Translations under genes and position numbers: made by a program
Assembly: GCF_001028705.1 (NCBI RefSeq)
Contig: NZ_CP011770.1
Coordinates: 61,001 to 125,000, forward strand
Reading direction: 5' to 3'
Source: Croceicoccus naphthovorans
Lineage (GTDB): Bacteria; Pseudomonadota; Alphaproteobacteria; Sphingomonadales; Sphingomonadaceae
Length of the DNA: 64,000 bases
The notes under the pieces: generated by a model
What the model was told of the DNA's origin: nothing
Databases searched by the model: none
The model's input: the letters and a program-made list of their open reading frames with translations, nothing else
In this document: positions 26,898 through 36,883 of the stretch, in pieces
Layout of the letters: the number at the start of each line of letters is the position of its first letter
Position numbering within the stretch: position 1 is the first letter of the stretch

Positions 26898-29800
26898 ATG
26901 ATTATCAGGTCGAATCGTGCTCTTGCCATCGGTGTGTCTGCCATGGCGATTGCCGCGGCATCGCCAGCTCTGGGCGGAACTCAGGCTGGCATTGGTCAGA
27001 CAACCACTCAGGCAGACGTCAACTCGACACTGACAATCAGTCAGATCGGCGATGATTTCACTTTCGGTGTGGATGATACGGGTGCAACGGCAGCTGCAAA
27101 CGTCAATAACGTTGCAACTGGTCAGGTCACCCAATCTGCCTCCGCCACAGGAGTGGGCACGGGGCTGGGTGACGCCAATATCGTTTTGACCAATGACGGT
27201 TCTGTGACGGTTCAGGCTCTTGCGGAGGCAAGCAATGCTGCTGGCGCTGCGACTGCAGATGCCGATATTCAGACCGGTTTCCTTCAGGTCGGCATTGGTG
27301 CTGCGAGTGCGACCCCGGTATTCGACAATAATGGCAGCCTGGCTGTCACGGCGACGGCCACGGCCGTTGCGTCTGATGGCGCTGATGCCGATGCTTATGT
27401 TGGTACAGGCATCTATCAGTCGGCCAATGCGGGCACGATGGCCAGCGCTACGCTCAACAACCCTGCTTCATCCGGTATCGTCATTTCGGCGCTCGCTGAC
27501 GCTGCGGGCAGCACGGCTGATGCTTACGCGTCAATTGGGGATGGTATTGCTCAATACGCGCAGGGTGCAGATGCGGCGGCAAACATCGTCAATGACGGTG
27601 CGTTGGCCATAACTGCAACTGCAAATGCGGCGGGTACGGCAACGACCACGGGTATCGATGTTGATGCTGACGCTTATATAAATGACGGGGTATACCAGTC
27701 GGCCAGCGCTTCGACTGGTGCTGCCACGGTCAGCCTGTCAAACACCTCTTCAATCACATTGTCTGCCATTGCTGATGCTGTGAATACAGGTGGCTCGGCA
27801 GATGCCTATGCGTCTGTAGACAGCGCCCTGTCTCAGGGGGCCTATGGTGGTTCTGCGGCCAGTGCTGAGCTGACAAATGCGTCCACCGGTGCGATTGCCG
27901 TTACTGCAACTGCGCATGCATCGGGCACCAGTGCTGAGGCCGACGCTCAGAATGAATCTGCAATTTATCAATATGTGACCGCGGATGTTCAGGGTGGGAC
28001 CGCCTCTGCTTCTGTAACCAATGATGGTGCGATTGATCTGACGGCTGCCGCTTCGGCCACGGCAACGGGATATGCGGATGCTGAGGCTACAGTTTCTGAT
28101 GCCGTCAACCAATATGTTTACGCCTATGGTGGTGCGAGTGATGCCTCGGCTGTTCTCACGAATAATGCCACATTGACCATCGCTGCCGATGTCACTGCTG
28201 CTGGCGCGAGTGCAGATGCCTATGCATCTGTTGATGGCGGCATTTCGCAGGAGGCTAGCGCGTTTGACTCCGGCACCGTCCTCAGCGGAAATGCTGCTGT
28301 GTCGCTGGTCAATTCTTCGACCGGCGTTCTGGACTTCACTGCTGATGCATCGGCCAATGCAACGGCATCCTTTGCGGACGCCTATGCAACCGTAGAAGAT
28401 GCGATTTATCAATATGCCCGCGCGGATGGTGGCGATGCATCTGCCAGCCTGACGAATGATGGTGCGCTGAACGTCGCGGCCAATGCCCTGGGTGTGTCCA
28501 CCGGTAGCTCTGCTGATGCAACAGCCTATGTCGATTACGGCATCGAGCAGGAAGCTGATGGCTATCTGGGTGGGGGTGCTTCAGCGTCGTTCACCAACTC
28601 GGCTACCTACAATGTCACGGCGAACGCCGTGGCTACGGCGGCTGCCTATGCTGATGCTTACGCCTCTGCCTATGAAGCCATCTATCAGGATGTTTACACT
28701 ACGGCGGGCGGTGATGCGACAGCGGATGTGGCCAATACCGGCACGATCAATGTCGCGGCTGATGCGACTGCCAACGGTGCCTCGGCCGAAGCGACGGTCT
28801 ACGCGGATTATGCAATTTCGCAAAACGCTTATGCTGGCGCTTCGGGCACGATGCCGGGCGGTAACGCTGCCGTTTCGGTGACCAATGCCTCGACCGGCGT
28901 GATCAGCGTTACGGCAGATGCTGTCGCCAATGCGACGGCATCTTATGCTGATGCCTATGCCTCCAACTATGATGCCATCTATCAGTATGCGCGTGCATAT
29001 AATGGTGACGCATCGGCCAGCGTAACCAATGAAGGTGCGCTGGATGTCACGGCAAGTGCCATTGCTATGTCAACCGGCAGTTCGGCTGAAGCATCGGCTG
29101 AAGTTTCCTACGGCATCTCGCAGAATGCATATGGCTATGAGGGTGGCAGTGCCTCGGCATCGCTCACCAACAGCGCGACCTATAATTTCACTGGCCTGGC
29201 GCAAGCGACCGGCGCTGCTGATGCAGAGGCGGATGCAGAGGCCAGCACGGCTGTCTATCAATATGTCCGCACCTATGAAGGCGGCGATGCCACGGCTGAT
29301 GTGACCAATACCGGGACCATCACGATTTCTGCAGATGCGGCGGCGAATGGCGCCGATGCGGATGCCGAGGCAAGCGTTGAATATGGCTTTACGCAGAACG
29401 TTTATGCCTATGATTCCGGTACAACGCTGGGTGGCAGCGCGTCTGCATCGCTCACCAACGCGTCGACTGGCGTCATTAGCCTTTCGGCAGATGCTGCGGC
29501 CAATGCGACGGCATCTTTCGCAGATGCTTATGCGACGGCTTACGAAGCGGTGTATCAATATGCGCGGGCCGAAGGTGGCGATGCATCGGTTAGCATTACG
29601 AATGATGGCAGCTTTGACATCACGGCCAATGCACTTGCTGTGTCCACGGGCAGCTCTGCGGACGCAACGGCTTACAATGAATATGCATTCGAGCAGTCTG
29701 CTCGCGCCTATTTTGGTGCGGATGCGTCTGCTTCGATTGCAAACTCGGCTACGATCAATGTCACCGCAGCGGCCACGGCTACCGCGGCTGCCTATGCTGA

Positions 29801-32800
29801 CGCCTATGTCAGTGCATACAATGCGATCGATCAGGATGTGGATTCCTACGATGGCGGTGGCAATGCCACGGCAGATGTAACCAATACGGGCAGCTTTATT
29901 GTCTCGGCAGATGCTGTTGCCAATGGTGCCTCTGCTGAAGCTACCGCCTACAATGAATATGCCATCGAGCAGGATGCCGATGCCAACAATTCAGGCACGG
30001 TGCTGAGCGGTGATGCCACGATTTCGCTGACCAATGCTTCAACCGGTGTGATCAGCATCACGGCGGATGGTGCGGCCAATGCGACCACATCCTTTGCTGA
30101 TGCATATGTTTCCAACTATAACGCGATCGACCAGGATGCGAATGCGGGTGGTGGCAATGCCACTGTCAGTGTCACCAATGACGGCGCGCTGGACATCACG
30201 GCCAATGCTCTGGCTGTGTCGATGGGCAGCTCTGCCGATGCAACGGCATATAATGAGTATGCTATCGAGCAGGATGCATACGCCTATCTGGGCGGCAATG
30301 CCTCGGCTTCGATCACGAACACGGCGACTGTGAATGTTACCGCGGTGGCCACTGCATCTGCGGCTAATTACGCTGATGCCTATGTCTCCAACTATGAGGC
30401 TGCCAATCAATATGCCTACGCCATTGGCGGGGGCGACGCTTCCGTTTCTGTAACGAATAGCGGCACCTACAATATCTCCGCAGATGGCGTAGCAAATGGC
30501 GCCAGCGCAGAAGCGACCGTGTATAATGAATATGCCTTCAGCCAGACGGCCTATGCATATGACTCAGGCACGGTTCTCGGCGGCAATGCCTCGGCTTCGC
30601 TGACCAATGCTTCTACTGGTGTGATCAGTGTCACGGCCAATGCCTCGGCCAGTGCCACAACATCCTATGCTGATGCATATGTCACCAATTACGAAGCTAT
30701 CGGGCAATATGTCCGCGCTGAAGGTGGTGATGCCTCTGTCAGCGTTACCAATGATGGCAGCCTGGATGTTGCATCCAATGCAAATGCCATTTCAGGCGGC
30801 AGTTCGGCTGAAGCGACGGCGTATAATGAATACGCTATCTCGCAATATGCCTATGCCCAGCAGGGTGGCAGTGCGATGGCGACAGTGTCGAATACCGGCA
30901 CTTACAATGTCCTGTCCTCGGCTAACGCTGAAGGTGTGAACTACGCTGAAGCATATGCCACCGCCTATGACGCAATTTATCAGTCCGCCCGCTCTTATGG
31001 TGGCGATGCGACCGCTGATGTGACCAATAGCGGGTCGATGACTGTTGCGGTGGATGCAGCTGCCGTCGGTTCGAGCGCTGAAGCGACTGCATATAATGAA
31101 TATGCGATCAGCCAGAATGCCTATGCTTACAGTACCGGCACGACGCCGAGCGGTAATGCTTCAGTTTCTCTGGCGAATGCTTCGACCGGTGTGATCAGCA
31201 TTTCGGCTGATGCTACGGCCAATGCAGCTACCTATGAAGCAGAGGCCTATGCTTACGCATATGATGGCGTGTATCAGTACGCTTATTCGCAAGATGGCGA
31301 TGCTTCGGTCGCATTGACCAATGACGGTGCACTCAGCGTTGCTGCAGTGGCCAACGCCGTTGGTGGTACGGATGCGAACGCCACGGCGACTATCGAATCC
31401 GGCATCTATCAATATGCCTATGCTGCGAATGGTACGGCCACGGTCGATTTGACCAACACTGGCTCGCTCGATTTCTCAGCAACGGCTCACGCGGTTGCAG
31501 GAACCTCTGGCACCAATGATAGTGCAACTGCCTATGCTACGGGCACGCCGGTAATCGATCAGTATGCCAATGGGTCAACCGTTGCGCTCAGCAACTCGGG
31601 TTCCATCAGCATTGTTGGTGCCGCGACGGCTACCGGTGATGAATATGCTCAGGCAGTTGCAGAATTCACTGGCGTTGAGCAGTACTCGACCGGCACTGAC
31701 GGTTCTGTATCGTTCTCGAACAGTTCGGATGGCATGTTTGACCTGGCTGCTTCGGCAACGGCTACGGCTGATGTTGCAGATGCATATGTCTTCGTGCAGG
31801 GCGCGGAACAGCAGGTGTCGGTAACTTCATCTGCTGCGGTCAGCTTCAGCAATGCGGGGGCCTTCTCCGTGGCTGGAACAGCCAATGCAAATGGCGTGAC
31901 CGCTGCAAGTGCAAGCGCCGTTGCAATCGGTGTAACGCAAGAGGCTGACGGTACGGCGCCAGCATACAGCTTTGCCAATAGCGGCACCTTCTCGGTCGCT
32001 GCTGAAGCCAACGCTGTGGCGGCTACAACCGCTACCGCTTATGCATTTGCTGGTGGTTACGGTATCTGTGTTTCGGGCGCGAGCTGCACGGGGCCGGTAA
32101 GCCTGACGGTTTCCAACTCGGGTGCGTTCTCGGTCACTGCCACTGCAACCGGCGGCACCACTGCCGAAGCACTGGGCATGTATCTGGGCGTGAACGGCAC
32201 CGTGGAGGAATCGCTCGACGGTACGGTTGATAACAGCGGAGCGCTGGAAGCCTTCGCGATTGCCTCTGGCGCAACCGGCGATGTCGCCAGCGCAACCGGC
32301 CTCCACATGGAATCGGGTATCAACAATCTGACCGTGACCAATTCGGGCACGATCAGCGCATCGGCCCAGACGACAGGTGGAACTTCAACCGCCAACGCTG
32401 TTTTGGTGAGCGACTATGGTGTGGTTGTACCGGCTGGCACTGAAACCTTCACGTTGAACAATGATGGCGGCACGATCATCGCCCGTGAAAGCGTGGATGG
32501 CGGTGCAAGCTGGACGCATGGCATGGCGATCGACACCAGTCTGGCGCCGAATATGTCGGTTATTAATCTGTCCGGTGACGGTTACATCTACGGCGATATC
32601 GATATTGCCGCGGCAGATGTGATCAACCTGACGGGTGGCGAAACCGGCTTTGACGGCGTCATCAATCCGGGCATGGAACTGGAAGGTACTCTGAATGTCA
32701 TGAGCGGCGGTACGCTTTATCTGATCGATGAGCCTACCGATAATCCGTCCTATGACGGCCAGGCCGCTGTCAATGTGGATGCTTTCAATCTTGCGGCAGG

Positions 32801-34196
32801 CGCTACCCTTGCGCTCCAGATGCCGAATGACGCAACCGGTACGGGCAGCTATCCCTTCGTGGTCGCGAATACTGCGGACGTCACGGATGCGACGCTGGAA
32901 ATTCGTCCTTCGAGTTCCAACGGCCTGTATGCCGACAGCTACACATTTGAAGACGTTATCGATGCTGGCGCGTTGACGGGCCAGTTCGCGGATGTTGTGG
33001 TTTCCGGCGGCACGCCGTTGCTGACCTTCGCAGCATCCTATGACGCCAATGATAATGTCGATCTTACGATGTCACGCGTCGCATTCGATGCGATCCCGGG
33101 GCTCACGATCAACCAGGCATCGGTCGCTGGCGCTATTGAAAACGTCTACTCGAATGCTCTGACTGGCGGGTTCGCGACGATGGTTGGGAACCTGTTCACT
33201 CAGGATGCTTCAACCTACATCTCGTCACTGGATCAACTGACTGGTGCGCAATATGCAGGTTATCTGCAGTCACTGTCTTCACTGGGCGGACGTTTCAACA
33301 ATCTGCTTGGTCAGGCCGGTACTTGCGCAGCCATTGCCGAGGATCGGGACACCTGCCGTAGTGAAGGTAGCGGCCGTATCTGGGGCCAGGCCAATTACGG
33401 CCATGTGAGCAAGGATGGCGACGTCGAAGCATCCAGCTACAAGGCCAACCAGTATTACATTGCACTGGGTGGTGACTTTAACGCTGGGCAGGATATCGTG
33501 GTCGGCCTTGGCGCTGCCTATGTCGATAACGGTCTGAACTTCGCCAACTATAACGGTGAAGTTGACGCTGACGGCTTCCAGATTGGTGCCTACGCCGTGT
33601 ACAGCCCGGGTAACTACTACCTCAAGGCTGTGACCAGCTTCACGGATCTGAACGGTGACTCCTCACGCGATGTGAACGTCGGAACCACCGCTGGTACAGT
33701 GGTTGGTTCGCCGGATGCGCGTATCTGGGCATTCACTGCAGAAGGTGGCTATGACCTTCCCATGGGCACCTCCATCCTGACGCCTTATCTGGGCCTGGAT
33801 TATACCGCTGCGAAGCTGAAGAGCTTCACGGAAACCGGTGTTGACGGTGCGAACCTGGATGTTGCTGGTGGAACGCAGAACCGCGCCGCGACCCGCCTGG
33901 GCGTCAAGTGGACCGGCAACTTCGGTGATGTTGTTCCGCAGCTGGATCTTGGCTGGCGTCACCAGTTCGGTGATAACCGTGCTGACTTTGCCGCCGCGTT
34001 TGATGGTGTTACAGCAAGCGACTTTTCCATCATCTCCCAGACTGAGAAGAAGGACCAGGCTCTGGTTGGCGCTTCGATCAGCGGGCAGCTTGGCGGCAAT
34101 GTCGGCTTCCGGATTCGCTATCAGGGTCAGTTCAACGGAGATGTTGATAATCACAGCGGTGGTATCACACTGTTCGTCCCGCTGGGCGGCAAGTGA
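26898..34196 (+). CDS. Giant repetitive autotransporter (type Va) with Tyr/Ala/Asp-rich passenger
   Basis: A 2432-residue protein: signal peptide (residues 1-26, ending ALG-G), a passenger of about 2100 residues, and a C-terminal autotransporter beta-barrel from about residue 2155 (GRIWGQANYGHVSKDG). The passenger has units with a SVTNDG/TNTG strand, a run of alternating Ala/Thr/Asp, and an aromatic segment such as YADAY..YEAIYQYA. Copies of a ~191-residue block of four such units are clear from 28,318 to 31,755. Cys is nearly absent. The barrel ends in LFVPLGGK rather than the usual terminal Phe/Trp, which is odd. GGGGGTT precedes the ATG. The DNA is visibly lower in GC than the core. It should act as a surface fibre or adhesin; the ligand is unknown. 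Confidence 0.88.
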   Translation: MIIRSNRALAIGVSAMAIAAASPALGGTQAGIGQTTTQADVNSTLTISQIGDDFTFGVDDTGATAAANVNNVATGQVTQSASATGVGTGLGDANIVLTNDGSVTVQALAEASNAAGAATADADIQTGFLQVGIGAASATPVFDNNGSLAVTATATAVASDGADADAYVGTGIYQSANAGTMASATLNNPASSGIVISALADAAGSTADAYASIGDGIAQYAQGADAAANIVNDGALAITATANAAGTATTTGIDVDADAYINDGVYQSASASTGAATVSLSNTSSITLSAIADAVNTGGSADAYASVDSALSQGAYGGSAASAELTNASTGAIAVTATAHASGTSAEADAQNESAIYQYVTADVQGGTASASVTNDGAIDLTAAASATATGYADAEATVSDAVNQYVYAYGGASDASAVLTNNATLTIAADVTAAGASADAYASVDGGISQEASAFDSGTVLSGNAAVSLVNSSTGVLDFTADASANATASFADAYATVEDAIYQYARADGGDASASLTNDGALNVAANALGVSTGSSADATAYVDYGIEQEADGYLGGGASASFTNSATYNVTANAVATAAAYADAYASAYEAIYQDVYTTAGGDATADVANTGTINVAADATANGASAEATVYADYAISQNAYAGASGTMPGGNAAVSVTNASTGVISVTADAVANATASYADAYASNYDAIYQYARAYNGDASASVTNEGALDVTASAIAMSTGSSAEASAEVSYGISQNAYGYEGGSASASLTNSATYNFTGLAQATGAADAEADAEASTAVYQYVRTYEGGDATADVTNTGTITISADAAANGADADAEASVEYGFTQNVYAYDSGTTLGGSASASLTNASTGVISLSADAAANATASFADAYATAYEAVYQYARAEGGDASVSITNDGSFDITANALAVSTGSSADATAYNEYAFEQSARAYFGADASASIANSATINVTAAATATAAAYADAYVSAYNAIDQDVDSYDGGGNATADVTNTGSFIVSADAVANGASAEATAYNEYAIEQDADANNSGTVLSGDATISLTNASTGVISITADGAANATTSFADAYVSNYNAIDQDANAGGGNATVSVTNDGALDITANALAVSMGSSADATAYNEYAIEQDAYAYLGGNASASITNTATVNVTAVATASAANYADAYVSNYEAANQYAYAIGGGDASVSVTNSGTYNISADGVANGASAEATVYNEYAFSQTAYAYDSGTVLGGNASASLTNASTGVISVTANASASATTSYADAYVTNYEAIGQYVRAEGGDASVSVTNDGSLDVASNANAISGGSSAEATAYNEYAISQYAYAQQGGSAMATVSNTGTYNVLSSANAEGVNYAEAYATAYDAIYQSARSYGGDATADVTNSGSMTVAVDAAAVGSSAEATAYNEYAISQNAYAYSTGTTPSGNASVSLANASTGVISISADATANAATYEAEAYAYAYDGVYQYAYSQDGDASVALTNDGALSVAAVANAVGGTDANATATIESGIYQYAYAANGTATVDLTNTGSLDFSATAHAVAGTSGTNDSATAYATGTPVIDQYANGSTVALSNSGSISIVGAATATGDEYAQAVAEFTGVEQYSTGTDGSVSFSNSSDGMFDLAASATATADVADAYVFVQGAEQQVSVTSSAAVSFSNAGAFSVAGTANANGVTAASASAVAIGVTQEADGTAPAYSFANSGTFSVAAEANAVAATTATAYAFAGGYGICVSGASCTGPVSLTVSNSGAFSVTATATGGTTAEALGMYLGVNGTVEESLDGTVDNSGALEAFAIASGATGDVASATGLHMESGINNLTVTNSGTISASAQTTGGTSTANAVLVSDYGVVVPAGTETFTLNNDGGTIIARESVDGGASWTHGMAIDTSLAPNMSVINLSGDGYIYGDIDIAAADVINLTGGETGFDGVINPGMELEGTLNVMSGGTLYLIDEPTDNPSYDGQAAVNVDAFNLAAGATLALQMPNDATGTGSYPFVVANTADVTDATLEIRPSSSNGLYADSYTFEDVIDAGALTGQFADVVVSGGTPLLTFAASYDANDNVDLTMSRVAFDAIPGLTINQASVAGAIENVYSNALTGGFATMVGNLFTQDASTYISSLDQLTGAQYAGYLQSLSSLGGRFNNLLGQAGTCAAIAEDRDTCRSEGSGRIWGQANYGHVSKDGDVEASSYKANQYYIALGGDFNAGQDIVVGLGAAYVDNGLNFANYNGEVDADGFQIGAYAVYSPGNYYLKAVTSFTDLNGDSSRDVNVGTTAGTVVGSPDARIWAFTAEGGYDLPMGTSILTPYLGLDYTAAKLKSFTETGVDGANLDVAGGTQNRAATRLGVKWTGNFGDVVPQLDLGWRHQFGDNRADFAAAFDGVTASDFSIISQTEKKDQALVGASISGQLGGNVGFRIRYQGQFNGDVDNHSGGITLFVPLGGK
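28318..31755 (+). repeat. Higher-order repeat array inside the autotransporter (period about 573 bp / 191 residues)
   Basis: The STGVIS-type unit starts at about 28318, 28890, 29463, 30039, 30611 and 31182, spacings of 571-576 bases. Each block has four sub-units of about 45-51 residues, typified by SVTNDGALD, SxTNSATYNV, VTNTGTIxI and LTNASTGVIS, each with its own tyrosine-rich segment. Units degrade at both ends of the array. The pattern implies block duplication of an already four-fold repeat. Confidence 0.85.
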
Positions 34197-34226
34197 TCGA
34201 CAGCTGATCAGCTGAACCAAGTACAG

Positions 34227-34254
34227 GGGCGAGGGGGTTTTCCTCTCGCCCTTT
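34227..34254 (+). terminator. Rho-independent-like hairpin after the autotransporter
   Basis: GGGCGAG at 34227-34233 pairs with CTCGCCC at 34245-34251 and is followed by TTT. It stands 30 bases past the autotransporter stop and 44 bases before the sulfotransferase ATG, so readthrough would set the ratio of the two products. Confidence 0.6.
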
Positions 34255-34297
34255 GCATTACACATACCCGAAACTTTTTCGCTGGAAGCAGAGCAAG

Positions 34298-36436
34298 ATG
34301 TCGCTGAAGAATGAAACCGTTACAGATCAGATGATTCAAAAAGTTCAGCAAGGTTCGCTGAATATGACTGAAGGTCAGGCCATTGCGATGGCGGGAGAGC
34401 TCTTCGGTCGCGGGAAATATGGGCAGGCCGAAAAGGTTTGCCGGCAAATCATTCAGCACCGGCCGTCGCACGCAGATGCGCATAACATCCTTGGCGTAAC
34501 GTTGAATGCGCAGGGAAAAGCCAAGGAAGGTATTGCAAGCATCCGCCGCGCGATCAAACTCGCGCCGAAAATTGGCAGCTATCATGCCAATCTGGGCGAA
34601 ATACTGCGTAAGAACGATAAGCTGCCCGATGCGCTCATAACTCTGATGGAAGCCGTCAAAATCGATCCGAAGAATGCGCAGGCGTTCAACAATCTCGGGA
34701 TCGTTCGGTATGAGCGGAAGGAATATGACGCCGCGGTTGCATCCTATCGCAGTGCTCTCGAGATCAACCCGAAATTCCCCGAAGCATATAACAATCTGGG
34801 TAATTCGCTGCGTATGCAGGGCGACCAAGAGGAAGCTCTGTCTGCCTATCAGCAGGCCATTGCTCTTCGTGAAGTTTACCCTGAAGCATATAACAATCTG
34901 GGGACTTTGCTACGCGAGCAAAAAAAGATTGATCAGGCCGAACACGCGCTGAAGAAAGCGATTCAGCAAAATCCGGGTTACATTGAGGCCTATAACAATC
35001 TGGCGGCTGTGCACCATCTTGAAGGGAAGGATGTTGATGCATTGCGCCAGTTGGCGGAAGCCCTGCGCATCAATCCGCGCAATGCGGCCAGCCTGGTCTT
35101 GACCGCACGCATCCAGTTGAAGCGCGCCAATTACGAAGCATGTGAGAAAGCATGTCGGATCGTCCTGCATGATGATCCGTCAAATGCGGAGGCACTGACT
35201 GTTTTAGGGCAGTTGCTGCATGATCTGGATCGATATGAACAGGCGCTGCAGGTGCTTGAAAAATCGATCGAACTGGAACCGGATAATGCCGAGGCCAGAA
35301 GTTTCTACGGCGTCGTTTTGAAGTCGGTTGGTCGCATGGATGAGGCGCGCGAAGAGATTTTGAAAGCGCTGGAACTCAACGACACACTTTATGCGGCATA
35401 TGCGAACCTGAACGACCTGGTTGATTTTGCGGAAGAAAAGGAACTTTTTGACCGCATTGAAGCCACGATGGAGGCGATTGAAGATCAGACTGCGGACAGG
35501 GTTCTGCCGCTGCACTATGCCTACGCAAAGGCGCTGGACGATGTTGGCCAGCATGAAAAGGCGCTGGAACATTATGTTGCGGGTGGGAAGCTGAAGCGTG
35601 CGTCTCTCAATTACGATGAAAAGGAATCCGCTGCGTTCCTTGAAAACATCAAAAAGACATTCAACGCAGAGATGTTCGCCAACCGCCCCTTCAAGGGAAT
35701 ATCCAATGATAAATTGATATTTATCGTCGGGATGCCCCGTTCCGGCTCGACCCTGGTTGAGCAGATAATTTCCAGCCATCCGGATGTTTTCGGCGCGGGT
35801 GAGGTCAAATATCTCAGCAATGCCGTTCACCTTCTGCGGGACCGCTTCCCCGGTCTGTCGCGTTATCCCGAGATCGTTGGGGAGCTGAATGAAGGACAGT
35901 TTGAGATCCTGGCGGATTCCTATCTGTCGAAGATTTCTCAATCGGCAGGCGATGCGAAGAAAATCACTGATAAATTGTTGACCAATTACTTCTTTGTCGG
36001 ACTGATCCACCTTCTTTATCCAGAAGCCAAGATCATCAATACGCGGCGGGATTCTGCTGATAACTGCCTTTCGGCATTCACCAAATTGTTCAAGGACGAC
36101 ATGCCGCACAGCTATGACCTTGGCGAGCTGGGGCGGTATTATATGCGGTATGAAGGCCTGATGGACCATTGGACCAAGGTTCTTCCGGAGGGTGTTATGC
36201 ATACTGTTGTGTACGAAGATGTGGTGAACAACACTGAACCGACAGTACGTGAGTTGATCGAATTTTCCGGCCTTGGCTGGGATGACGCTTGTCTTGAGTT
36301 CCACCGATCAAAACGTCCGGTCAAAACTGCCAGCGTCGCCCAGGTGCGCAAGCCAATCTACAAATCTGCGGTTGAGCGCTGGCGCCGATATGGGGCGGGA
36401 TTGCAGCCGCTTCTTGAAGCGTTGGGCAGGGCGTAA
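34298..36436 (+). CDS. TPR-repeat sulfotransferase
   Basis: A 712-residue cytoplasmic protein (I chose ATG 34298 over 34253, since the earlier codons lie in the terminator region). About ten TPR units (YNNLG signatures) occupy residues 30-380, then a Sulfotransfer_3-type domain with the PAPS 5'-phosphosulfate loop (VGMPRSGSTLVEQ, about 480-495) and the 3'-phosphate motif (RRDSADNCLSAF). It transfers sulfate from PAPS to a hydroxyl group, commonly on a protein tyrosine or a sugar. Downstream of a tyrosine-rich autotransporter, its substrate is plausibly that passenger, with the TPRs acting as a cradle for repetitive chain; this is inference. Middle TPRs are near-identical at DNA level, showing recent internal duplication. 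Confidence 0.88.
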   Translation: MSLKNETVTDQMIQKVQQGSLNMTEGQAIAMAGELFGRGKYGQAEKVCRQIIQHRPSHADAHNILGVTLNAQGKAKEGIASIRRAIKLAPKIGSYHANLGEILRKNDKLPDALITLMEAVKIDPKNAQAFNNLGIVRYERKEYDAAVASYRSALEINPKFPEAYNNLGNSLRMQGDQEEALSAYQQAIALREVYPEAYNNLGTLLREQKKIDQAEHALKKAIQQNPGYIEAYNNLAAVHHLEGKDVDALRQLAEALRINPRNAASLVLTARIQLKRANYEACEKACRIVLHDDPSNAEALTVLGQLLHDLDRYEQALQVLEKSIELEPDNAEARSFYGVVLKSVGRMDEAREEILKALELNDTLYAAYANLNDLVDFAEEKELFDRIEATMEAIEDQTADRVLPLHYAYAKALDDVGQHEKALEHYVAGGKLKRASLNYDEKESAAFLENIKKTFNAEMFANRPFKGISNDKLIFIVGMPRSGSTLVEQIISSHPDVFGAGEVKYLSNAVHLLRDRFPGLSRYPEIVGELNEGQFEILADSYLSKISQSAGDAKKITDKLLTNYFFVGLIHLLYPEAKIINTRRDSADNCLSAFTKLFKDDMPHSYDLGELGRYYMRYEGLMDHWTKVLPEGVMHTVVYEDVVNNTEPTVRELIEFSGLGWDDACLEFHRSKRPVKTASVAQVRKPIYKSAVERWRRYGAGLQPLLEALGRA

Positions 36437-36616
36437 AACTCGTTATCTGAAGTGCCGGTAAGGGCACACTGTCCCGAGCCAAGCCGGCAATGGCTGGACC
36501 CAGTTGACGTTGACATTGAACTTGTCGGGTTCCTGTGACGTGACCCCTGAATTTTGGACCGTTTCGAGTTAGAGTTTTCCGCCGTAGACATCCTTGGCTG
36601 GGCGAGGAGTTACGGC

Positions 36617-36883
36617 ATGAAGGCATCGAAGTTCACGGACGCGCAGAAGGCGTTCGTTATCAAGCAGGGTGAAGAAGGGACGCCTGTGGCGGAGATCTGC
36701 CGGAAGGCAGGCATCAGCCAGGCGACTTACTTCAACTGGAAGAAGAAGTACGCGGGGCTGATGCCATCGCAGATGCGACGGCTGCGCGATCTGGAAGATG
36801 AGAACGGCCGGTTGAAGAAGATCGTCGCCGATCTGACGCTGGACCGCGAGATGCTGCAGGATGTCATCAAACGAAAGCTCTGA
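36617..36883 (+). CDS. IS3 transposase OrfA
   Basis: An 88-residue OrfA from ATG 36617 with a helix-turn-helix (AEICRKAGISQATYFNWKKKY) written here in parts: AEICRKAG and ISQATYFNW, and a leucine-zipper tail (LEDENGRLKKIV). It looks intact, but no A-rich slip site as clear as that in the IS3 at 634 is present. Confidence 0.85.
   Translation: MKASKFTDAQKAFVIKQGEEGTPVAEICRKAGISQATYFNWKKKYAGLMPSQMRRLRDLEDENGRLKKIVADLTLDREMLQDVIKRKL

Noticed and set aside
27750..28412. Antisense and alternative-frame open stretches within the autotransporter
   Set aside because: They follow the repeat period of the real gene and encode Arg/Met/Ser-rich low-complexity chains without starts or ribosome sites.
28318..31755. 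CRISPR or satellite array
   Set aside because: The repeats keep one open frame, have a 573-bp period and diverge as protein repeats do; they have no spacer structure.
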